Below are positions 1-11,267 of a DNA stretch of 64,000 nt, in pieces. The notes under the pieces were generated by a model. That model searched no databases and was not told the DNA's origin. It saw nothing but the letters and a program-made list of their open reading frames with translations. The DNA lies in assembly GCA_963995505.1 (NCBI GenBank), contig OZ023181.1:22812366-22876365 (forward strand), read 5' to 3'. The DNA is from Hypericum androsaemum (lineage: Eukaryota; Streptophyta; Magnoliopsida; Malpighiales; Hypericaceae). Within the stretch, counting starts at the first letter, position 1. Every line of letters begins with the position of its first letter. A program made the translations under genes and the position numbers.

Positions 1-1609
1 ATTGATACCTATTATAGAACACTTATCAAAGTTTAGCGTAAGACCTGAAACCAAAGAGAAAGATATTAGGATGATCTTTAGGTTTTTTAGATTTTGGTGA
101 CAGGCTTTTGAAAATAAGATAGTGTCATCTGCATATTGGAGTAGGCAAAGACTCGTGATCAATCCGGGAACAGGTAAGCCTTGGATCAGCCTTGAACTTT
201 CAGCTTTTAAAATCATTCGGCGAAGTCCCTCTACCGCTATCAAGAATAAATAGGGAGACGTTGGGTCACCCTGCTTTAGGCCACGCTCCATGGTGAATAA
301 ATTAGATGGTGACCTGTTAATAAGCACCGATGTAGAGGAGCCACAGATGCAACTTGAAACCCAACTTCTTATCCTTGGTCTGAACCCCATAGCATCCATT
401 AAATCTTCCAAATAACTCCAAGACACGCTGTCAAATGCCTTCTTAAAATCTAGCTTAATTAGAGCACCTTTTGATTTCGTGCGCTTGAGCATATTAACCA
501 ACTCACAATATACCATCACCCCATCAAGCAATTATCTTCCTTCAATGAAACCAAATTGCTCTGGACCGATAATCTGACCGAAGACTTTCTTGATCCTAGA
601 CGATAAGATCTTTGTGATGATCTTATATAAGCTACCAACCAGAGAGATTGGTCTATAATTCTTGAGCTCACGCGCACCTTGAATTTTAGGAATAAGAGTA
701 ATGAATAAGGCTTTCACTTGAGGCAAAAGGATGGATGTCCAAAAGAAATTCTTGACAAAGTTCATGACATTCGTACCTACAATACTCCAACATTCCTTGA
801 AAAAAGACAAGTTAAATCCATCGGGCCCAGGTGCTTTATTGCCATCACACTCCCACACGGCTCTTTTGATTTCCTCGTCACTAGGGTCACAGTCCAAATC
901 CATTCTGGACGCCTCTGAGATCTTATCAAATAACCTATGATCAAGAGTGGGTCTGGTCCAACCAACCTCCGAGTACTGCTCCTTGAAGAAATCTGCTGCT
1001 GCTTTCTTGATATCTCTCGAAATTACCGCCGTGCCATTGGAGGTGCGGATACTACTGATGAAATTGACCTTATCCTTAATTGAGGCCATGGCATGGAAAA
1101 AAGACGTATTACGATCTCCCTTTGATCCCCACTGAATTCGGGATCGCTGACACACAGCGATTCGAGCATCCTTTGGTCGTGTCGCAAACTCCTTAGTACT
1201 TCCTTCCTCTTTGTACTTTGGGCCTCTGAGAGCCCAACGGCCACATCAAGAAAATCTAGTGCATCAAGCTCCTCTTCAAGACACTTTACCCCATCAGACA
1301 GAGCTTGAAAAACACCTTATTCGGCCCATGAGTCTAGCTCTCGAAGTCAGACCACCAACCAGCCACTTTCTCTTTGAAACCAGGGGAGGAGAGCCAACCA
1401 GAGTAAAACTTGAAAGGCTTCGGCCCCCAGTTGATAGTATCCATCTTAAGAAGAATTGGATGATGATCAGACCCGCCCCTACATAGCCCAACCTGCGAGC
1501 AATCAGGAAATTGATGTAGCCAAACTGGAGAAACCAAGAATCTATCCAATCGACTAGCCGACTCTGAATTTCGCCACGTAAACCTACGACCTGAAAGGGG
1601 TAGGTCCAC
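1..1609 (-). mobile_element. LINE (non-LTR retrotransposon) fragment: end of endonuclease plus reverse transcriptase
   Basis: On the minus strand this reads as a plant L1-type LINE running off the left edge. Near 1609-1334 is the end of the apurinic endonuclease domain, with the motif DLPLSGRRFTW and a terminal GGSDHHPIL. A linker follows, then the reverse transcriptase: NKAPGPDGFNLSFFKECW and LIPKIQGARELKNYRPISL lie between 1155 and 532, GLKQGDPTSPYLFL lies near 285-240, and the catalytic YADD lies near 140-120. The reading frame changes several times, for example between 1334 and 1155, so it is not functional. The LINE 5' end is missing because the endonuclease is fused to Copia gag DNA at about 1600. 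Confidence 0.9.
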
Positions 1610-1996
1610 GCAATGTTGTAGTGACTTCTTCGTATGTCAACTTCGCCTTGCCGTGCATTAATGCTTTAATCACGGGTTCATACCTGTCACGAAGAGAATT
1701 CACCAGACATAACGCCTGCTCCTCGTCTTCAACGATCTCGTCATAGTTAATCAGTTCAGTAAGAAGTTTATCCAATCGACTAGCCGACTCTGAATTTTGC
1801 CACGTAAACCTAAGACCTGAAAGGGGTAGGTCCACGCAATGTTGTAGTGACTTCTTCGTATGTCAACTTTGCCTTGCCGTGCATTAATGCTTTAATCACG
1901 GGCTCATACCTGTCACGAAGAGAATTCACCAGACATAACGCCTGCTCCTCGTCTTCAACGATCTCGTCATAGTTAATCAGTTCAGTAAGAAGTTTA
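1545..1996. repeat. 226-bp tandem duplication across the LINE/Copia junction
   Basis: Two near-identical 226-bp units, 1545-1770 and 1771-1996. Each starts with LINE endonuclease sequence (CCAATCGACTAGCCGACTC at 1546 and at 1772) and continues into Copia gag sequence ending AGTAAGAAGTTTA. Several landmarks show the same offset of 226 bases. The units differ by only a few substitutions. The duplication therefore followed the LINE-gag fusion and was fairly recent. Confidence 0.93.
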
Positions 1997-2855
1997 TTAA
2001 ACGAATCTAGGTGCTCTGTTAGAGTTGCACCCTTCTTCATATTATAGCGATACAAATTCCTTTGAAGATGTATCTTATTTGCCACGTTCTTCACTAAGTA
2101 CTCCTTTTCTAACTTTTCCCAAAGCTCCTTAGCTGAAGTCTCGTGTTGATAATTCACTCTTACTGTTGTTGCTAAGCACCCACGAATTGAACCAAGACAT
2201 AATTTATTGAGCTTGTTCCATTGTTTGTCAGTCATGTCCTCTGGCCGACCTTCTAGAGCTTCATCTATGTCAAGATGAACAAGCGCATCCATTACATATG
2301 TTCTCCATAAACCAAAATTATTGGTTCCAGTAAACTTTTCAACCTTGAGCTGTGATCTATGAGAGTGAAGTATTTCTTCTCTTGTTTCTTTATCTTTAGT
2401 TGATACCGTTGTTTCCAACGTACCCTCTGGCGGATCTGTATCAGCCATTATTCGCCCTCGAACAACTTCGGAGAAAACACCTTCACTGCAATATCACGAA
2501 TACCCAATTCCAAGAACGTAACCGAGCTCTTGATACCAATTGTTGTGCTGAAACCCACGGAAGCGATTTGCACTCACACGACGAGAACAAGAATTTAACG
2601 AGGTTGAATCCTCAGGAAGGAATAAGCGATTTTATTATTATCGTCAAGGAGACAACATATAAAACCCCACAGAGAAGAAGAATTTTTGGTGTGTATTCTA
2701 GGTTCTCTCATGGGCTATTTATACACATAGGTAGGGCACTTTACTTATCCTACAAGAACAGGGACTTTCTAAACTTTAAGATCAAGTAAACGATTAAGAG
2801 TTATACTCATACTAAAACTATAACTCTTTATCATAATCTTCCAACGTTGTCAACA
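1780..2855 (-). mobile_element. Truncated Copia retrotransposon (gag N-terminal part plus LTR)
   Basis: On the minus strand, 2448 down to about 1827 encodes the first two thirds of a Ty1/Copia Gag of the UBN2 type: MADTDPPEG start, then KFTGTNNFGLW, DKQWNKLNKLCLGSI and SLRDRYEPVIKALM. There is no CCHC zinc knuckle, protease, integrase or RT, because the reading frame runs directly into LINE sequence after TTTLRG. Upstream of the start is a primer-binding site for initiator tRNA-Met (TGGTATCA, minus strand, about 2531-2538), next to an LTR at 2541-2855. The second LTR is absent. The element is a dead remnant. Confidence 0.88.
2541..2855 (-). repeat. Copia LTR (single copy)
   Basis: About 315 bp with the canonical inverted ends TGTTG...CAACA. 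One end abuts the tRNA-Met primer-binding site at 2531-2540, which defines it as the 5' LTR of the minus-strand element. The other end lies about 45 bases from the surviving 5' end of the P450 pseudogene, so this insertion is a plausible cause of that gene's N-terminal loss. Confidence 0.75.
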
Positions 2856-2898
2856 CCTTTTCCTAATCGTTTCCATCAAATCAAAACGTTCCAAATAT

Positions 2899-5518
2899 AG
2901 TCCTCCGAGCCCACCAAGCTTACCGCTCATCGGCCACCTTCACCTCCTCTCTTTTCAGCTAAACACCAGCTTCCAGCAAATCTCCTTCCAAGTACGGCCC
3001 CCTCCTCTATCTCCGCTTCGTCTTTTTCCGGTGCGTTTTGATCTCGTCGGCCTCGTTGGCCGCCGAGCTTTTCAAAGCCCACGATGTTCAGGTCTCCGGA
3101 AAGTTCCACTCTCCCTTCGAGAACAAGCTGGTGTTCGGGAACTGCGGGTTCTTCACAGCCCAATATGGAGAGTACTGGAGGTTCATGAAGAAGCTATGCG
3201 TCACGGAGTTGCTTGGGAATCGGCAGATCATCAAGTTTGGAGGCATAAGAAGGGAAGAAACTCTCTCTTCGTTGCGTAGGATCGTGGATAAGGGTCGAGA
3301 AACGATGTTGTTGACCTTCGCGGAGAGTTCATGGATTACACGTGCAGCACAATTTGTAGGATGGCTAACATGGGAGCTAGGCGGGTCGACGATGCCGATG
3401 AGGAGGCAGCGAGGAGGAAGAAGCTGGTCCTGGACGCACTCGACTTGGCGAACAAGATATACGTAGGGAACGCGCTTGGCCCGTTCAAGGAGATTGCTTT
3501 CTGGATATATGGGAAACAAGCGGAAGCTGCCATGAAAAGCTTCGACGACTTCCTGGAAGGAATTTTCCAGGACCATGAAGATAAGGATCAGAGACCAGCT
3601 GGAGGAGAAGGTAGTGATGGAGAAGTTGAAGATTTGTTGGATATTCTCTTGAGAGTTCATCGTGATGACAAGGCTGAGATTAGGATTACCAGGGAACACA
3701 TCAAGGCCTTCATCATGGTAATTAACGTTATACTCCACTTTATTACCTTGTGTTCGTCTTTCTAGATACCTTCATATCTTAGGTTGCGTATGGTTTTGAT
3801 AGCTTGCACAAAACTCAACAATAATTTTTGTCCAAGCCTATATTTAGCACGGAAAATAGTTCGTACAAAACTAGAAACTTATCCTAAAAATTTGTCCCAT
3901 TTATTTTCATAAGACAAGAAAATTATGTCCAAGAACATAAATTCCTTTTAATATACTTTTACTATATTACCTTTTACTCTTTTCCTTATTAATTTTTTAC
4001 CAAGTTTAACTCAAATAATACTAATCATTTCATCTGATATATAATTTTTGTATCTCATATCCATTTTTTAATTTGGATTCAAATTAATATTTATATACTT
4101 ATTCAAATTTTTAAATTTTATATTTTGGATATAAATAGTTATAAAGATAGTGAAATAGTTAATTGAGATATTTTATTAAACACATACATATTTGTCAAAA
4201 TTTGTGATGAAATATTAAAAATATTCAGATGACAATTTATTCGCTATAAATACTTTTTTATGATATTTCATTTGAATGAAATCACACATGACATGTTATT
4301 TAATAAATTAAGTAGTTTAAATTATCTGTATCCAAATTTTTTGGATATGTTATAATTTTTTGTCTTGATACAAATACGTATACGAATACAAAAGAATGCT
4401 TGTTCGAAATATTTAAGAGATAGCTAACACTAAAAAATAAATAATACATTTTTTTTGTTTCTTCGGAGGATAGTTTATCTTTAACCAAAATTTAGGGTGA
4501 AATAGTTTGTACCAAACAAGAATTGTACTAAATATTTAATTATGCTACCAAACATTAGATAGATCAACTATAAATAATATACATGTCCGTTATGTTATGT
4601 TTTTCTTAACCTATCAATAAGATATACCAAACGTATCCTTATAGTTCTAAATTCTCTAAAAAAAATTTGTTGATTGATAAGTCGGAAGTTCCAACCGAGA
4701 AATAGTGCACTTACCCGTCTTCGCCGACGGTATAAAATCGAGTAACAACCAAGTGCTAAACTCATATTAAATAATGTAGATGTTTTTTAACTTGCTTTAT
4801 TTCCATTATAAAAATACAATGATTAGGCAAGTGGTCGTAAATTTTCAATTTTTAAACCCTATTTAACTAATCAATTTCTGCATTCATGGCCGGCAGCTCA
4901 ACTACTCCAGACATGATGGTCTTTACAATGGGAGAACTCATCAACCGCCCAGATGTCCTTAAAAAGGTCAGGGACGAGATAGAATCAGTGGTCGGGAAAG
5001 ACAGGTTGGTGGAGGAGTCGGATGCCCTAAACCTGCCCTATCTCCACGCTGTCATAAAAGAAGCACTCAGATTGTACGCACCGTTGTTCGTGATCCCTCG
5101 GCTATATTTGGAAACTTGCAAGCTAGAAGACGGGCACGTGATCCCCGCAGGAACGCCCGTACTTATAAACGTGTACGCGATGATGAGAGATCCTAATCTG
5201 TGGGAGAACCCTCTCGAGTTCGACACGGAAAGGCACCTGATGAACTCGGGCGTCAAGGACCAGATGAAGGAGACGCTGAGGTCCAACAACTTCGGGTTCG
5301 TCCCTTTCGGTATGGGAAGGAGGATGTGTCCAGGCGCGGCTTTGGCCTTGACCACCATGCATTTGGCTGTTGCCGCCGTTGTTCAGTGCTTCGACTGGGA
5401 GGTGGAAGGAGGCAAACTTAACCTGGAGCTCAAAGGGGACGTGATTATTGTCACTCTGCTTCATTACCCCATGTGTGTCCCCAGAGTTCTTTTCGATCCA
5501 TTTAGAAGCTCAAAGTAA
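2899..5518 (+). pseudogene. Cytochrome P450 pseudogene, CYP71 clan (CYP705/CYP712/CYP93-like)
   Basis: Exon 1 (2899-3717) and exon 2 (about 4886-5518) together resemble an A-type plant P450. Visible landmarks are the proline hinge PPSPPSLPLIGHLHLL (2902-), SKYGPLLYLRF, the C-helix YWRFMKK, LGPFKEIAFWIYGKQ, the K-helix EALR (ExxR), PxxF-region FDTERHL, and the haem loop FGMGRRMCPG with its cysteine. Lesions are the absent membrane anchor, a frameshift near 2950-2985, another near 3303-3310, and no usable AG at the exon 2 boundary: the sequence reads TTTCTGCATTCATGGCC where CAG is expected. The I-helix reads AGSST in place of AGTDT, so the acidic residue is lost. Intron 1 is about 1.17 kb. I call it a pseudogene; assignment within the clan is tentative. 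Confidence 0.85.
3779..4640. mobile_element. Possible MITE/hAT-like insertion inside the P450 pseudogene intron
   Basis: The AT-rich intron is bounded by imperfect inverted termini: AGGTTGCGTATGGTTTTGAT near 3781 and, reverse-complemented from about 4640, AGGATACGTTTGGTATATC. GTTTGG-type ends are common in small plant DNA transposons. No clear target duplication is visible and there is no coding potential. Confidence 0.35.
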
Positions 5519-6237
5519 CTAAAACAGAGTGTTGTAGTACTTCCCAATATTTAAATCTTTCTTGTTTGTAGCTAGTTTGTTTATGCACGGGATTGTAGTT
5601 GGATCTAATTTATCCGGGAGAGTACCTTAGATATCTTGAGTTTGAATTATTATATACGTAATATTGTTATATATCTTGAATAATTTTACAAGTATTCAAA
5701 AATATTTCTTATCTCGGAATTAAACTAGTCAATTCACTCGGAAATGGATAGAACAACTCTAGGTGCCCGGCCATCAATATTATTTACAATATAAATAAAA
5801 CAACTCCACTTTGTAAAAAGATAATATATAGAAGACAAAGTAAAGGTGCAGGATTCATGGGGCGTGGGCCCCGTCCGATCAACATGGGCTGCGGGCCTCT
5901 GGCTCGGGAAAGTTAATCGACCAGGTTCAGGTTGGAAATTGACCCGATTCAAATTCAATTGAACTAGGTTTCAAGAATTTACCGCATTGGACAACAAATT
6001 GTTTGTAATTAAAATTCCATAAGAAAGGGCAGCATATGGGATTCATCCTCAATATATAGTATGTGCCCCAAATAATCATACCCACCAAGCTAGGAAGTCG
6101 TCGACCACAATTATAATTCAAATCCATGATAACACAATTATTTTTTCCGAGAAGATTTTACATTACACGATATTGATTATTCCGTCTGCCGCCCGGGTGA
6201 ATCGGGTTCGATCTCTGGCAACAGCGTTTTAAGGTCC
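5519..6237. other. Intergenic, no gene seen
   Basis: DNA between the P450 pseudogene and the 3' end of CYP714. It holds the 3' flanks of both genes. A box-B-like string (GGGTTCGATCTC near 6206) could be a worn SINE, but no box A or target duplication supports this. Confidence 0.5.
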
Positions 6238-9200
6238 TCAAAGTTTCCTGATGAGGATATCCACGCCATGTTCAGGCTCGGTGACCAACCTCAACGCAGG
6301 AGAGTGTTTATAATTGGGCGACAGAGTGAAGGAAAAATTGGACACAATTATGGCAAGCAGGATCTTGAGCTCTGCCATGGCGAAATTCTGGCCCAAGCAA
6401 GTGCGAGGCCCAACCCCAAACGGCATGAACAAGTGGGGAAGCTTGCAGGCCCCACTAACCCCATTGGCAAATCTCTGAGGGTTGAATTTAAAGGCATCTG
6501 GGCCCCAATTGTTGGGGTCCACGTGTAGGGCAGCCATCAAAGTCCACACGTTGACACCTTTTGGCACGTGTATGCCCCCAAATTTCATGTCCCGTAATGC
6601 CTCCCTAGATACGATCGACACCGGCGGGTAGAGTCTTAGTGACTCGTTGATCACCATCGTCATCTGCCATAAGATTGATAAGCACGTAAAGTTAGATCGG
6701 AAAACGGTTAATCCAGAGTCGAGTATGATGTGATGAAGATTCGCTTACTGTTTTCATTTTTCGGATTGAGTCAGCGTCGGGGAGCTGCCCCCCACAGACT
6801 TCGGAGACCTCGGAACGGACACGTTGCTGCCACTCGGGATCCGACGCGAGCAGCATCAGGATCCACGTGGAGGCGACAGCTGTCGTCTCGTAGCCGGCCA
6901 AGTAGATGTTCTTGCAATTGTCGACGATGAACCCGTCGGCTGGTTGGCCAGATTGGTCACCACTTGCACCTTCCAGTATAACTTGCAAGAGATCCTTGTT
7001 GGTCGCACTTAGTCCCTTCCTTTCCTTTACCACTTCCAATACCAATTCCTTCACTTCCTTCTCCAATCTCCATACTTCCCTATTGCTAGCAGTTGGAAGG
7101 CTTCTGAAACCACGTAATTTTATTCCACGGGTGAGCATAATCCTGATTTCCTTTTCGGATAGACGATCACAATAATTAACGGTTCATAATTCGGTCGAGA
7201 CTTGGATTCAAAAGTTTGAAAGTGCGGTAAATGGACCCCAAGGTGAAGTGTCCGGTCCAAAAAAAAAATACCAAAAGTCAAAGAAAATCTTCAGGCAAAA
7301 GGAAAAGTCAAACACTAATACTTTCGGACATTTGGAAGGAAGCCGGAATTTTGAGGCAAAACGAAAAATTGGAGGGGACCAATACCTCGAATGAGAATTT
7401 CCATACGAAGGTTAGGACTATAGCAAAAAAATGAGTTTCTCTATGCGATGGAGATGCCTCGAATCTTCTAAAAGTTGATTGGCACAAAATAATAGTAGAA
7501 TGTAACATTGAGGTTTAGGAGATAGAAAAAATTTTAGGCAACACTTGCTAACGAGTACGATCTGATATAATAAATGGTGAATTTAATTACTTGCTATTTT
7601 GACGATTTATTTTTTGAATAAATAAATTTTGTTTGTTCAAAAAAAGTTTGAAAGTGTGAAAAATCTATACTTGGGCCATCTTTTAATTAATAAACTATTA
7701 AGTAATAATTTTAAAATTAATGAAAATTTGTAGTCTGAACCTTAACAAGGGAATTGCAGATGATAGAGCTTTCTTGGACATGGCTTCTTGGAGGGCTCTC
7801 AGTTTAATGAAAATTTCCTCTCCTTTGGAATAGTTGCTCCCGAAGCAGGCCCTCGAGATGACGTCACCGGAGAAGCTTCTCATGTCTTCGTCAACCTTGA
7901 CCTCCACAAAAGCAGCCGAGCCCTCCTTTTCGATTTCGGCGTTCCACGATTTCACCAACGCCATTGATGATTCAACCATTAGCCCGATCATGCCCTACAA
8001 AATTCACGATGCCAAAAATCAATTATTATACGGCACCAAAATTTTTTTGTTGGCACATGTAACGGTCATGTAATGTAGGACTTTGCGCGGTTTAGTATAC
8101 CTGTCGGTAGAGAGGTTTCAACACTTTGCCTCTCAAATGTCGTAGAATGAAGGGTCGTGTGGACGGTAGATCGAACTTGTTCTTATATTAGACTAGATTT
8201 TCTAATTATCGGGAATATGACTCTTTAGTTTTAGGTGTAATTAAGGATACTTTTGGTTAGGACACTCTGATATTACTAAAGGCATAGTTTTGGAAATATA
8301 CTTGGATAATATTTATCATAGTTTTGTTATAGGTGTAATTATTTTTTATGGTTATTTGAGGGGTTATAATTACTTAGCAAAAAAAATTATATTCAACATA
8401 AAAATTTAAGACGATAAATATGTGTATTTTGTTATATTAAAAAACAAGACCAACATATATTTCTACATCTAAGATTCGATTTGTATTAGCATTACTAATA
8501 GGAAATGAAATATTGTGGATTCAGTGGAAGAAAAGAAATAAAAATTGTAACAAAAATATCATTTGATCCGTCGATTTTTAAAAAACGAACTCAACCTATT
8601 TTTATGGACATCAAAAAAATGTAGAGAACTCGCAAAAATGGAAATTTACCTTGACCTTGTCGGAGTACAATTCCGGGGCAAGGATTTTCCTCTGGTGGGA
8701 CCATAATTCTCCATTAGAGGTCAAGATGCCCCGGCCAAGCAAAGCGCCGCGCTCCTTCTGCTGGTACAAAGGCTTCCCAAAGTCCAGCGACGTACAAGTG
8801 ATGATCTCCTTCACCACATCAGGATCATTCATGTGCAACAATTGTTTATTCCCAAGTGCGAACATAAACGTCTCCCCTGTAGGTTTATGTCCGCCGTGTG
8901 ATATTTATTAGATCGACTAATAAAATTAGAATCCATCAAAACCCCAAAAAAATGATAAATTAAAAGAAGGATACAGAGGACTGATGAATGATGCATGTAC
9001 CGTACCGTACCGTATTCCTTCCTCCAAGTCTCAAAGAATGGGAAAATACTCGAAGCACAATTATGGCTGATCACTTGTTGGCCCTTCTGTTCATCTTCTG
9101 CTGATACCGTCACCTTCTTGGACTTCGAATTTCTCATCTCCCTAATGTTCCCCAGCAAAATAGAAGATGGTGGTCCTCGAATTCCTTGCTTTCTAAGCTT

Positions 9201-9308
9201 AGACCTGAGCCTTCCCGGCTTCAATACCAGAGTATCTAGTATTTGCATGATCATGGTTATAGTGCCAATAGCCACCACAGCCAATAAGACCTTTAGGGTT
9301 TGATCCAT
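6238..9308 (-). CDS. CYP714: Cytochrome P450, CYP714 family
   Basis: Five exons on the minus strand: 9308-9011, 8876-8650, 7994-7741, 7103-6749 and 6663-6238. All junctions are GT-AG. They sum to 1560 nt, or 519 residues, the usual length for CYP714 (CYP72 clan). The N-terminus has a hydrophobic anchor ([18 protein letters not shown]) followed by [17 protein letters not shown]. The I-helix is AGYETT, the K-helix ESLRLYPP, the PERF region FNPQRF and the haem loop [10 protein letters not shown], so all catalytic landmarks are intact. CYP714 enzymes are ER-anchored monooxygenases, and several hydroxylate or epoxidise gibberellins or related diterpenoids; the substrate here cannot be read from sequence. 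Intron 3 (7104-7740) contains a repeat fragment. A TATA box lies about 80 bases upstream. The gene appears functional. Confidence 0.93.
7447..7518 (+). repeat. Peptide-like repeat fragment, copy 1 (inside CYP714 intron 3)
   Basis: Read on the plus strand this gives [20 protein letters not shown] and a stop. It matches a second copy at 50063-50143 (AGDDLEYLKVDW..II.ECN). Both end just after ECN plus a few residues. It looks like a remnant of a dispersed coding repeat. I do not recognise the family. Confidence 0.5.
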
Positions 9309-9382
9309 GGCTCACAGTTATTAGTGTTCTTTTTTTGCTATGTCTGTGGTATATTTTTCTCCCTCGAGATGGAAGGTTGGAG

Positions 9383-9396
9383 TTTATATATAGAGG
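9383..9396 (-). promoter_or_regulatory. TATA box of the CYP714 gene
   Basis: The minus strand reads CTCTATATATAAACTCC, about 75-85 bases upstream of the CYP714 start codon (9308-9306). This is normal spacing for a plant TATA promoter with a short 5' UTR. Confidence 0.6.
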
Positions 9397-11267
9397 AGGA
9401 TAGGTTTAAATATGATTTTCTATTTATTTTTCCTTGCCAATTTTGTTTTTGGACTACTGATGGTTGGTAGATGATGCGAAGCCTTAACGTGAGTCTACCG
9501 AATTGTCGAGTGTGGTTTTTTTCCCAACTAAAATACGTCAATTTCAGACCGGACCAGTCCCTTTTAATCTCTTAAATTAATAACATAGTTACCAAAAAAT
9601 ATTTAGATTAATCGATAATAAAATAATTTTAGTTAAACAAAGTTCGAATTAAAAAAAATGTATTATTGTAAATTATTTTTTGAGAAAGCTTTACCACCAT
9701 TCATAGATTTTATTTGGTTAAAATTTAAATAAGTCAATATAGAAGATGTTGGATATAATTTTTTTTTTTAATTGATGACATGATTATCCAGCATGATGAA
9801 CCCCTATTTTGTCACAAAACGTTACATGTTCTGATATATTCAAGTGGCAACGTCAAGAATTCATGAAATTCTTTTTTAATTTGTAACATAGGATACACCG
9901 AAGAATGATGTGTCCCTTCGTATCTTGTCGATCGGGGAGAAGCACTAAGAATCGTTTGGAACGAAGACGCTACTGTTCATCGATTTGTTGATAGATCTCT
10001 CAATTTTTTTTAATAAGTAGATGTCTCAATCTGATACAAAGAATTAAGATAAGGTCTTGCTTACAGCCAACAAAGAGAATAAATAGTACTTATTATAATC
10101 AATTATATATAACTGAGTATTTTGATTATGTTTTGTTAGATACGTTTGTACAATTGCATGATGTGTATTTAGACGATTTTAAGGAGGTTAGTTCACCTCA
10201 TTGTACTCATCTTTAAATAGCAGTTTGTGATTAATAATAAAAATTAGTAAGTTAGTTGTCCCGAAGTTTACCAAGAAAAATGTATTAAGTGAGGATTTGT
10301 TATATCAATGTCTAGCTGTTTCCGGACTTTGGATCCTTGATTTTGTTTTTGGTCCATTATAAATTTAGAATATGCTCTTTGTTATAGTTTAACTGGATAA
10401 TTATTCATAAATATATGTCGCTATATTTTTATAAATTTTTATATCATAATTATACTTGATAGAGTTTGAATTATAAACCCTGAAATTGTAGTGCCATTAA
10501 TATTTGACATGTCGCTATATTCCTAATACATATCGTTGAAGTTTTTAGACTTTCGTCGTCTTTCACAATATCGATTGAGTCTAAAATTTAGTATCTACAA
10601 AATTTCTTATTCAAATTCGAACAAATAATATCACAATTGTTCATAATAAATTTTAATACGAATTCAAAATTTACGCCCTTGTGATATTTTACATCGAAAC
10701 CTACGATTACACTAAAATATTGGAAGTTGAACAAGAAAGGAACTTCCTAATCATTTCCTTTTGCCCACCAGAAACCCAGTTGAAATATTGAGACAATTAC
10801 AGCCGGTAAAAATCCACCGAGGATAATTAATAAATTTTGTTTAAAGAGAAGGCCTGGCTGGGAGTTCCAAGAGCATTTAGAAGAGGCAATGGTGCAATCC
10901 CCACTTAAGAACTTCTGCTTCAGGAACGAAAAAAACGGTTGCCGGTAGAATCACACTATAGAAGAAGTAGAATGTGTTGTCCAGAACCTTCCTTTCAAAG
11001 AAACCACTACTTTTATTTCATTTCTTATACTATAGTTCTAAAAAACATGGGAGAGAAATGAGTTCAAAGGTAGATGACCGAACAAGTATATTACACTTTA
11101 TTCAATGAATGCAAACAAATTTGCTCCTTGCCTTCTAATTCCTGGTTACCATCTACTCCAATTGTGATGATTTCTCGAGGATTGAAGATGATGGTTTTTT
11201 TCCTGTCGCAGCTGTCGGAATCTTGGAGAACAAGGTAGTGGTGAATATGGGAACACTGAACTAGATA
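9397..11267. other. AT-rich intergenic DNA, no gene seen
   Basis: It contains the CYP714 upstream region and the DNA beyond the helicase pseudogene. I see no conserved reading frame, no clear inverted repeats and no recognisable retroelement domain. Confidence 0.5.
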
